Positions 27,448 to 42,419 of a stretch of 64,000 bases of DNA are shown piece by piece. Made by a program: the position numbers and the translations under genes. This DNA is from Strigamia acuminata. Taxonomy: Eukaryota; Arthropoda; Chilopoda; Geophilomorpha; Linotaeniidae. The notes beneath the pieces were generated by a model. That model was not told the origin of the DNA, did not search any database, and worked only from the letters and a program-made list of their open reading frames with translations. The DNA lies in assembly GCA_949358305.1 (NCBI GenBank), contig OX442323.1, forward strand, positions 6,138,001-6,202,000. The letters are read 5' to 3'. Each line of letters begins with the position of its first letter. Positions within the stretch are counted from its first letter, which is position 1.

Positions 27448-27558
27448 TTTGTTTCGTGCTTGTGGAACTGCGGAAAAACCTCCAATTCAAACTACGACCG
27501 AAAGACTCAACGTGTAACTTCAAGCAGCACGTTATAAGAACACACGTGAAAATGTCCA

Positions 27559-27577
27559 GATGGTGCCCGTTGATTGG
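27559..27577 (-). promoter_or_regulatory. second, degenerate ERSE-like element
   Basis: On the minus strand CCAATCAACGGGCACCATC is CCAAT-N9-CCATC, with the right spacing but a changed last half-site (CCATC for CCACG). It faces away from the perfect ERSE, 14 bp apart. Confidence 0.4.
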
Positions 27578-27591
27578 TCTAAGCGCGGCGA

Positions 27592-27610
27592 CCAATCACG
27601 ATCCACCACG
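27592..27610 (+). promoter_or_regulatory. ER stress response element (ERSE), exact consensus
   Basis: CCAATCACGATCCACCACG is CCAAT-N9-CCACG, the NF-Y plus ATF6/XBP1 element typical of calreticulin and BiP promoters. It lies about 145 bp upstream of the calreticulin ATG; the element is known to work in either orientation. Confidence 0.8.
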
Positions 27611-27673
27611 CCGAGAGCACGGAATCGTTCATGTTCGGACTCGCTCGGGTGGGATCGTGGAAATGACAATCAG

Positions 27674-27681
27674 TGACGTCA
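27674..27681. promoter_or_regulatory. CRE/ATF palindrome
   Basis: TGACGTCA, 66 bp upstream of the C19orf44-like ATG. An ACACGTG E-box-like core is also present near 27541. Together with the ERSE this makes a compact bidirectional promoter (27448-27746). Confidence 0.5.
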
Positions 27682-27746
27682 CGCAACAAAATGGAGGCGG
27701 AGTTTGTTTACATTTTATGTGATTTTTTACTAAAAACGAGGAAAAA

Positions 27747-29518
27747 ATGGGTGACAGATTGAAAAGGCTTTTGGACAAAGCAACTGCGCAAGTAAAGCGA
27801 TCGGGAAATCAAAAAAGTGTCAAATTTTCCGACGAAAAAGATGTTTTCTACGTCGAAAAAACCGCCGAGTCACCCACTTTCGATCGACTTCCGGTTGAAA
27901 AAATGGTCGTAAAAAGCAAACAAACGGCGGAAAACGAAAACGATGAAATAAAAGTGAGCCGATTGCACTAATTTGACGAAAAAATTGATTATTTTGATAT
28001 TTTTTTAGGCCTATTTGAGTCAACTGAGCAGCAAAACCTCTAAAACCCGGCCCGATCTCGACGAAAACGGAAACAAAAGCGAAAACAGCCGGAGTGAAAT
28101 TTCAGACTTATCATCGCTCGTAATAGAACGAGAAATTGAACGCAAACGAGTGCCAAAGTGCACGCCGGATCAAGATAATTCGAAACCGCCGACCGCGCTC
28201 GAACGACTCAGCCATTTTGAGCAGAAATATTTAAAATCGCAACCCCAGAAATCGCATTTATTAGACAGCGAATCCGACATCAGTTTTTCCGACTCGGATA
28301 AGAATAAAAACTCGTCTAAAAACGACCAATTCGATGCCAATCAAACACCTGGTAATAAATTTAATTTTCTTATCCGTCGCCGTGCGCCATCTGGTGTTAA
28401 TTTATCGAAATTTAATATATCCATTTGTTTCAGCTTTAATTGACGATGACGAATCCGACGAAAATATATCAAAAAACGATAACAATTCGTCAATTTTGAT
28501 TGAAGATTTGCATTTCGTCGACGAATTACCCGAATTAATCAGCGAGAAGGAGAAATCCGTTGAAAAATGCACAGAAATCGACGCCAACGAGGAAGTGGAA
28601 ACCTACACATCAATTATTCAAACCACGAGCGCCATAATCACAGCTAAAACATCAAATTCCCACGATTCCTCTACATTAACACCATTACCCACCGAATCGG
28701 AGCTCGACACCGACACCGAAAGCCAATCGGAACAAGAAAACAGCGAAAACAGTGAAAATTTGCTCCAAAACGTCCATTTTTCCGTCTCAGAATCGCCACA
28801 ACCGTTCGAAAATCGCCACCGAACCCCGAGTCCTCAATCTCCATCACCGCCGAGCCGAAAGATCGACGAAAAACCCAAAGTCCGTCGGCCGAAACCCGAA
28901 AAAGCTCGAAATTCCATCGCGACACAAACCGACAACGTTTCGGAACAAAATCCCAACTTGTCTTTGACGATCCCGTTTTTCGGCGTCGAACTCGAGCCCT
29001 TCAGGACCCCCTCGACGTTGACAAACCTGTTGATAAAGCAAGGAACACTCGACGGTAAGCATTTGATTAAAAAGCAACTCGCTTAATGACGTCATTTCAA
29101 CAGTTTAATCGACTTGCAGCATTAGCGGTGACTAATCCCGCCATTTTGGCTCTGAATGCGATGATGAGAGAACAAATTAATTTCACCACGACACTTTTCG
29201 CGGCTCGTCATCACTTGTATACTCAACAAATGTCATCGTTGCAACCTGATTACCACTACACGACTTGGAACGACACAATTAAGGTATGAAATGAAGTGTG
29301 GAACCGGCCATTTTGGAAAATGATAAATTATGACGTCATTTACGGACTGGCTTTGGATTCTTCATTCTTTCTCACACAAACTCGACGACCCTTTATGTTA
29401 AAGTGATGCGTGACCTATTTTATTTGATATTTTTTGTTTATTTGGTGTGTTTTTTTTGAATTTGCAGGATGTGGCGAGGCATAGAAAGAAGAAAATGAAG
29501 AAATTGAATCCGAAGTGA
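27747..29518 (+). CDS. C19orf44-like protein with C-terminal DUF4614-type domain
   Basis: Exons: 27747-27953, 28009-28351, 28434-29054, 29120-29283, 29468-29518; 461 residues, frame kept throughout. The N-terminal three quarters is acidic, Ser-rich and probably disordered (DSESDISFSDSDKNK, PSPQSPSPPSRK). The C-terminus is ordered: NPAILALNAMMREQINFTTT and then HYTTWNDTIKDVARHRKKK, which resembles the end of vertebrate C19orf44 (DUF4614) as I recall it. Function is unknown in any species. It is transcribed divergently from calreticulin. AATAAA at 29579. Confidence 0.7.
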
Positions 29519-30625
29519 TTTTTTGTATTTTTTTGTATTTTTTGTATTTATTTTTGTATTTTTTGATCTTTTTGGGGAAATAAATGAATTGAGTGATGGA
29601 GAATTGATTGGAATTGAAATGTGGGTCGGTTTGGAGGACCCACACCCCCGCTTTTGATTTGATGTTGGAAATCGAGGGCGTGGTGGTTCTTTGGCACTTT
29701 CACCTCGCCCCGAAGGAAGAAGGTTGCTTGCCTTTCTATAAAAGTCTGACCTTGGAGTCAGGGACATGATTCAAGAATAAGAAATTGCAATTTGGGCCGT
29801 TAGATTTTTCACTAAGTTTTTTTTTTTTTCTTTTTTTTTTTTGGACTTGCATTTGATGAAATTTTGTCGGTTTTTGATGAATTTTAGGTTCATTTGATGC
29901 AATTTCGTTCGGTTTTGATTGATTTTGTGTTCGTTTGATGCAATTTCATCATTTTTTGTTGCAATTTCTTCATTTTTTGATTATTTTTGTGTTTATTCGA
30001 CTCAGTTTCGTCATTTTTTGATGGATTTTGTGTTCATTTGATGCAATTTCGTCCGATTTTGATTGATTTTGTGTTCGTTTGATGCAATTTTATCATTTTT
30101 TGTTGCAATTTCTTCATTTTTTGATTATTTTTGTGTTTATTCGACGCAGTTTCGTCATTTTTGATGAATTTTGTGTTGATTTGATCAAGTTTCGTCATCT
30201 TTTTGATGATTTTTGTCTTAATTTGATGAAATATCGTCACATTTTTAATGATTTCTGTCATTTTCGTGTTTATATTAATCTTTATTTTTCCCATTTTCGA
30301 CTTATCTTTGCATTGCATGTTGAAAATTGTCACAAAAAAAACCAAATTGTGTGAATTGTGTCGAATAAACGTTGAGAATTTCAGCCTAATTGAACTGAAA
30401 ACAAAAAATTGTTGTTTATTTCTATTTACGCGTTTTGAACCCTTCCCTGAGACATTTTCAACCTCGCTGACTTTTCAAAGTCATTTTTAAAATAAAAAAA
30501 AAAATTTAAAAATAAATAAAAAAAAATCTTAAAAAAATTTTTTTCAAAAAATTTAGAAAAATTTAAATTTTTTTTCTTAAAAAACAAAACAAAAAATGAA
30601 ATAAATAAAATAAAATGTATTTATA
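29519..30625. other. intergenic region with TATA-type promoter candidate
   Basis: After the C19orf44-like 3' end, CTATAAAAG at about 29734-29742 sits in a GC-richer patch with no attached ORF. About 29850-30260 is tandem repeat (T-rich units with GATGCAATTTCGTC). No gene recognised. Confidence 0.4.
29850..30260. repeat. T-rich tandem repeat, intergenic
   Basis: Diverged units with TTTGATGCAATTTCGTC and ATTTTGTGTTCG. Confidence 0.8.
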
Positions 30626-30873
30626 GATTCATCATGCGAATGCTGAACCCATTTAATGCAGTCAGCTGTGCATGCCACCCTTTAAATTCACAAAATCGAC
30701 CATTCCAAGTTAGAGGAACCCTCTCGGCGGTGCAAGCAGCACTTGGACAGGTGAACGCAGCATTGAAGGTGCATGCAATTCATACCTCCAGCCTCAGGGC
30801 TGGGTCTTTTATTTGGAATTACCCATTGAAAAACATCATATTTACCATCATGCCAACCATAAACCATTCACAG
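30626..30873 (+). CDS. isolated exon-like ORF, unknown
   Basis: Bounded by acceptor TTTATAG and a strong donor CAG|GTAAGA, open in one frame for 82 codons (HPLNSQNRPFQVRGTLSAVQ...), and GC-richer than its flanks. It contains a perfect hairpin CCAGCCTCAGGGCTGG. No upstream or downstream partner exon was identified, so it may be a non-coding exon. Confidence 0.25.
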
Positions 30874-31450
30874 GTAAGACCAACGCACAAATAACGTTAG
30901 AATAATGTTTTACATCCTTTTAGCACCAAAAATTAATCCAAAAAACCAAATTTTCACTAAAAAGTAGCAAAAAAAATTCATTTTTTCGTTTTATAAATAC
31001 AATTTTAACGTTAAACCAATTAGAGATAAGATTAAACACTCAAATAACGTTAGAAAAACGTTAAAATAACGTTTTGCAAGGACTTATCATCAAAAATTTC
31101 TTTTTAAAAAACCCAAAAAATTCATTCTTTCGATTTATAGATACAAATTTAACGTTAAAACAACGTTTTTCAAACATTTACCACCAAAAAATCATCAAAT
31201 ATCCTCAAAAAACACCAAAACTCGTCTAAAAAATTCATTTTCTCGATTTATTTCCACAAATTTAACGTTTAAATTGATTTATCTAACGTTAAGGTTCGGA
31301 ATTTTCGATAAAACAAACCGGTAGAAGGAAAAAATTACAGGCCAAAGGCATTTGATTAGAGGAATGCATTTACTGTCTCTTTTTTTTTTCTTTTTCCAAG
31401 TGACCATTTATTGGGTCTAAAAAATCTAACCCTGACGTTGGAAAACGGAA

Positions 31451-31710
31451 TTAATCGTCGTGTTTGGTTTGTTGTCGTTTGGCATTGTTGAATTTTCTCG
31501 CGGAGTCCATTGAACCCGTTAAATGTGTGGAAAAATATCGATTTTGTCTGGCATGTCGTGGCATTGCGTAGCATCGCGAGGAAAAGCTGAATAGTTCGGG
31601 GCTCGGCATTTTGGGGCGAATTGGGCGGCGTCGGGCTCCCACGAGACCGCGACGTGTTGGGTGGAGACCCGTGCACGCTCAGACACATCAATTTTCAATT
31701 CTGCGAACAT
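31451..31710 (-). CDS. possible short divergent transcript
   Basis: Just 64 bp from the start of the plus-strand gene at 31775, a GC-richer block on the minus strand is open in all three frames: MFAELKIDVSERARVSTQHV from 31710, another ending FNNAKRQQTKHDD at 31451. A minus-strand AATAAA follows near 31408. I cannot choose the frame and recognise no family. Confidence 0.25.
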
Positions 31711-31774
31711 TTTACGTGATTAAATCCACGCTCGCATCGTCAAACTTTAATCGAATCTGTCTTCTGTCGCCACC

Positions 31775-33022
31775 ATGATGTTTGTTGACTTTTGGAATTC
31801 GACACCAGGGCTGAGTAACAGGTTTCAAAATCAAATTTTCTCAAGTTTAAATGCGTGAAAATGACGAATTTAATGTATTTTTAAATTTACATTTAATTTA
31901 TACACATGTTTAATTGATGAGTCGTGAGATTTTTGGACTACTGAACTTCCTGTTTGATTGGTTATGCTATGCAGTATGCACCTTCTCGAGTATCGGAATT
32001 ATCTAACAAAGCGAGTCACGGAGCATGCGCGAGAAAATTGTCTCCCACGGTTCACTATTATCTCGAAAAGGGGCGGATTTGGGCCCCACAAAAAAATGAC
32101 CCAGTGGCCCCCACGTCAAAAAAAATTTTTCAAGGATAAATTCACATTTTTGCCGCCATTTCCGGGGGCCCCAACGCAAATATTGATTTTTACCTGAAAT
32201 AAAAGGGCCCCGTTGAGGGCCCCTTGTCAATGCTTCATTGGAGTTAGTTACGTCACAATATTTGACTGATTTTGTGTTCGGGGGCCCCACTGAGGGCCCT
32301 AGGATTTTGTTAATTTTGTGTTCGGGGGGGCCCCCAAAATCTATTTATAATGAAAACTGTAACTCACCAATTGTGTGTTTCCCATTTGAGTTGTGTATGG
32401 AGCGATTGTTGTCATTTTAATAGCACTAGTCGTCTGGAAAGAGAATTGATGTAGGAAAATGACATTGAAACTGACGATTTTTATTTTTATTTTTACCGGC
32501 AGGATTAAACGGAAACTTGGGTTGGAAAAAAATATGGCAAATCGTCAACAGGATCGTTGCATTCCTCACGTACAAGAAGTATTTGGTGGAAGTCTGTACC
32601 GACCCCCTACCGAGGCCAACAAACATCGCACGGATAACTCGGCTAATTTATTGGCGGCCGAGAGGGAGCTCAAGCACATCGAGAAAAGAATGTCGATGAA
32701 AAAGACGATTCGTAAACAAATCAGCCGCCAGTTGGCGCAAGCTTTTGTTGAAAATCCGGATTTAACTCGCGACGAAGGTCGGAGACTTGACTGCAATCGA
32801 AACGACCGACATACTCATAATTTAACGCTGACTAAGTGCAAAATGTTGGCGAAAATGGACGCGAATGTGTTGGATTTACTTAGACGGGCGGAGGAAGTGG
32901 CGCCCACGTTGGATCAAGCCACGAGCAAGACCCATGCTGCTCCAGTGTCGAATGACGTCATCAAACAAGGCGACACGAAAAAACCTAGTTTATGGAAACG
33001 ATTTTGGTCGAATAAACGTTAG
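31775..33022 (+). CDS. unknown 188-aa protein with basic/aromatic C-terminus
   Basis: Two exons: 31775-31821 and 32503-33022. The start has an ideal Kozak context (GCCACCATGATG) and exon 1 ends in phase 2, matching exon 2 exactly. The protein reads MMFVDFWNSTPGLSNRIKRK and so on; the middle is a charged probable helix (AERELKHIEKRMSMKKTIRK), then LTLTKCKMLAKMDANVLDLL, and the end is KKPSLWKRFWSNKR, a basic tryptophan-rich tail that could bind membrane or a partner. No signal peptide or full membrane helix. I do not recognise the family. The 681-nt intron carries GGGCCCC-rich repeats (32060-32340). Confidence 0.75.
32060..32345. repeat. GGGCCCC-rich imperfect repeat in intron
   Basis: Several GGGGCCC words at irregular spacing separated by AT-rich text with TTTTGTGTTCGGGGGCCCC twice. 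It resembles in theme the GGGCCCCCACAATAATTTG repeat in the SoxE intron (54145-54860). Confidence 0.6.
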
Positions 33023-33975
33023 TTTTTAAAGTCTGGAGTTTCCAGCAATTGACAATCCCGTTTTTATTCAAAAATATAAAATAAACAACTAAAATAAATA
33101 AATCACCAAGTGCAAACCCCTTTAGGAAAACGTGAATGGATTTCGTTGCGAAACGGAAAACGTGGAACATTTAAAAACGGAAAATCTGTGAAATAAGAGT
33201 CGGACTTTATTTTTTTTCTAATTTATTTAGTTGCAATTTGTTTTGAAAACAAATTATACCTGCCAGGGAAAGAATATTTTGAAATTTTTTCCCATTTTTT
33301 TTAATATTTCGTTTTTGGTTGATTGTTTTATAGGCTTACAGGTGGCAATTATTTAGATTTATTATTGTATACACGATTTTTAACCATTTTTTATTTTTAT
33401 TTCAGACAAAGATAATTAATGTGTCTATATTTTAAAAAAGAAACATTTTTTTTCCATTTTTTCCATCCAAAAAAACATTAATTAAACTCTAAACTGCCAT
33501 TTTTGGAATTTTGGACCCAGAATAGGAAAAAAAACTAAAATTTGTAATGTTTGTATGAAATGGAGGGATATTTTCAAATAAACACGTTGTTTGTATTAAT
33601 TTGTTCCAATGTTATAAAGAAATAAAAAATGTTTTATTGTGACTACTCTGTTTCCAGTTTTTACAAATCCCAGAAATACCGCAATCTGGTGAGAAATAAT
33701 TGAATCAAAACAAACCACCAATAGGTTCAATATCACATTTTATATCGTAGACTTTACGTTTTATATACACATTCATATCAGAGAACAAATTACTTCCAAC
33801 TTCCTACTTAGATCTGATCATATCTTCCTGTTAATAACTGGCTAAGAAAATTGAAAATCCCACAGAAAACCTATCACATCACGAACTCAAAATTTGTTCA
33901 CAATTCTTTCATAATAAATTGAAAATTACAGCCAAAATACATATATATAATAGATATACAATTTTTAACCCTAGC

Positions 33976-34034
33976 CTGCATTCCAGCACACTTGTGAATA
34001 GTATTTCCATTCACAACCACACTGGAATATGAAA
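33976..34034 (-). ncRNA. microRNA-like hairpin 1
   Basis: On the minus strand ATTCCAGTGTGGTTGTGAAT (34028-34009) pairs with ATTCACAAGTGTGCTGGAAT (33999-33980) across a 9-nt loop: 15 Watson-Crick pairs, 4 G-U pairs and one G-G mismatch in 20. The plus strand would turn the G-U pairs into A-C mismatches, so the minus strand is the structured one. The 5' arm is 17/20 identical to that of hairpin 2. No known miRNA recognised. Confidence 0.45.
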
Positions 34035-35621
34035 CATGTCGAATTTCAATTTTTCCGATTTATAAATTAATTTATACTATTTCCAACAACTTCTAAACAT
34101 TTTTTATAGACATAACATTGATTAACAATAACAAAGATGAAAATAACAAAGATTTGAAAAATCAAACGGATAAGAAGCGAAATTAAAAAATGGCTTTTTT
34201 CCGAAGCGCCTTTATGAGCTCGTTTCTTAGAAAAATAAATTCTTAACGTCTATCTTCATTTGTATGTATATATATAGAATGCCCTATAATAAATATTATA
34301 TCCCACACATTATAGATTCACACTTAAATATAACTCTAGACTCTAGATTCTAGAATTAAAGAAATTGAGCGCTGAATCTAGAAAACGATTTGGTCCTATG
34401 AAAGATTTTACCATTTGTTCCCTGGGACTCAAAAGTGAATTTAAAAAAATAACAAATCTTTAAATGGAAGCATTGTACATTGATTGCACAGATCTTGCAT
34501 TAATTAGTTCGACTTGAAATCAAAGTTAGCAGGTGTGTTTAAATCAACAAAGGCCAAAAATTGTTGAAAAAATTCGCCATCTCCAAACTAAATATATTAA
34601 TATCTAAATATTAACAGCAAAAATTCTAAAACTGCCACTTACAACTATTTTTTTGCTCTATAAACTATTAAATATCAATAATAACTCTAAATACGTTTAA
34701 TTTAACACTAAAAAACTTAGCCCTGAAAGACGCCATCTTTGTTTAAATCCACAAAACTCTCGCTAGACTCCACTCATTCATAAAGATGGCGCCACATGCA
34801 GAATAAAAATATGAAAAAATAAACGAATAAATAAATAAATAAATAAAAATAAAAACAAAAACATCGAAAATAAAAAATAATTGAATTTATTCAAAAAGTG
34901 TTAACAGCTGAAATGTCAGCAATGGTCTTCAATTTTTCAATTATATAGAAAATGAAAAAAAAAATCCTTCAACCACACAATTTTTTTTTTTACATTTATA
35001 TTGTTTTAATTGATAATAATTCTTATCAATAAAACAAAACAAAAAAATCAAAATCATAAATTCAAGGATCCTGTTTGGTGTTTACATCGTATATTTCCAA
35101 TAAAATTTCATTTTACGAGTTAATTATGCATTCATATTCATCTAACAACAAATAACACCTCATATTAATATATATATATATATGTATATAATATATAATA
35201 CATATAATATACACACTATGATACTAAATATTTCCATTAACTTACCAGCAGTCAAATAAAAATAAAAATAAAAATTATTTTTGGCACAAAAACAGTGAAA
35301 TTATAAAAATTCACTAAAAAATAAAAACAAAACATAAAAAAAAATGTAATTTAATTTTTTCCTGCTCCCAAATTGGAGCATAAATTCATTACCATTCATG
35401 TCAGTCAAATTATCAGAGGAAAAACTCTAAAAAAAAACATCCTTTGTTTTGTTTTTATTTAACCTCAAATTATCAAAATAGGCCCGACACGAAGTTGACC
35501 TTATTTCCTGACATTTATCATTTCAATTTCACAATCATCCCCCAATCTAACCTTCTACATTTAGTTTTCTACAAAACCAAAAAGAAAAAATATCAAAATC
35601 AACACTTTTTAACCACCTTAT

Positions 35622-35698
35622 CACTTCCAGTACAGTTGTAAACACAATCCACGTATGAGTAGCCATAAAATAGTATTCACAACTCTACTGGAATTAGT
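35622..35698 (-). ncRNA. microRNA-like hairpin 2, paralogue of hairpin 1
   Basis: On the minus strand the 5' arm (35693-35673), beginning TTCCAGTAGAGTTGTGAATA, pairs with the 3' arm (35645-35625), beginning GTGTTTACAACTGTACTGGA: 18 Watson-Crick pairs, 2 G-U and one G-G mismatch in 21, with a 27-nt loop. Size and near-perfect stem fit a pre-miRNA. It lies 0.5 kb past the sorting nexin stop, on the same strand, so it could come from that 3' UTR. Confidence 0.5.
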
Positions 35699-36142
35699 TA
35701 AGCCTAACCATACCTCAAAATCAGGATCCTTGAACTCACTTTATCCTTCAAATTTTCATAAATAGTGAAAAAAAACACAAAAAAAATTGCTTCGCATAAT
35801 TAATATATAAGAAAGAAAAAAAAAACAAAGCATAAACAAAAATGGAGGAAATAAATGTAACCGCCGACACATTAATTTGAATATTGCAATCACCGCCATG
35901 ATTGTACGTCACACAAATTTCCGTCTTTCCAAAAGGAAATCAACATTAAATTAATTCGATTAATTCATTTACCTCTTTAAATCAACATTTTAAACGCTTA
36001 TTTTATTATTTAATCCTAATTTACGCTCCGTTCTCATTCAAGCCTCATTCACCGCTCGACAAGTACCGGTACCGCTAACTAAACAATTTCTCCCTTTAAC
36101 TAATTCAATAAATATTTGATAATCAGTCAAAGGAGAAATCAC

Positions 36143-41762
<5,620 letters not shown>

Positions 41763-42284
41763 TAAAAATATCAACAAACTTTACAGAATTTTATCAGTTT
41801 TTATCATTTTGTTTCAAAATTCACAAAATCTCCATTAATAAAAAACGATAAAAATCTATGAAGCAAATATTTAATTTTTTTTCAACTTTTGATTGGAAAA
41901 ATCAATAGGGAACGTCCTGTCTTTAGTTATTTCAAACACAAAACACTCCTCCATTATTAGATCATCAGTGCAATCACGTCATGTGAAGAAAACAAACGAG
42001 GTTTCGCAGCCTTGCATTTGGATCAAATGTCGTCACGTAATCATAACGCATTCAATTATCACTATTTTCCACACCTATCCGACGAACCGGACCCACATCG
42101 ACTTATTCGACGCATTCAATCGAATTGTGAACTTTAAAAAAGCCTTAAAAGCACCTTGCAAAACTCCAACTCACCTGAAACAGTGCCATTTTGAACTTTA
42201 TCGATCACATTTGTCCGATAGAAATTACGTCATTTATGGCGCAGCGCGCTCTATCTGCGAAAATTAAAACTCGTAGTAACCGTC

Positions 42285-42298
42285 GTAACCATGGCGAC
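42285..42298 (+). promoter_or_regulatory. RFX X-box motif
   Basis: GTAACCATGGCGAC fits the nematode X-box consensus RTHNYYWTRRNRAC at every position. It lies about 520 bp upstream of the sorting nexin start. The region 41763-42419 has no convincing gene; a 124-codon plus-strand ORF there (41893-42267) has no coding-like features. Confidence 0.45.
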
Positions 42299-42419
42299 CT
42301 GATAAATAACGAGTAAAAAATGGCGGATTTCGCTCATTTTTGGCCATCAAACATGACAAATTGACACATCTAGATCAATAAATTTATTTTTTAAATAGTT
42401 GCACATTTGATTTACACAT

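Larger units (their letters stand above)
33023..36142. other. convergent 3' region without protein-coding genes
   Basis: About 3.1 kb, very AT-rich, between the stops of the 188-aa gene (plus) and the sorting nexin (minus). It contains many AATAAA/TTTATT words and presumably both 3' UTRs. The only structured elements I see are the two related hairpins at 33980-34028 and 35625-35693. Confidence 0.6.

Noticed and set aside
27408-27722. 104-codon plus-strand ORF between calreticulin and the C19orf44-like gene
   Set aside because: It overlaps the calreticulin first exon and the promoter elements; no homology recognised.
33645-33720. Possible third hairpin (TTTCCAGTTTTTACAAAT) near the miRNA-like pair
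   Set aside because: No complementary arm within a plausible loop distance.
41893-42267. 124-codon plus-strand ORF
   Set aside because: No recognised motifs, no splice or poly(A) context, and AT-rich codon choice unlike the genes here; more likely promoter sequence of the sorting nexin.
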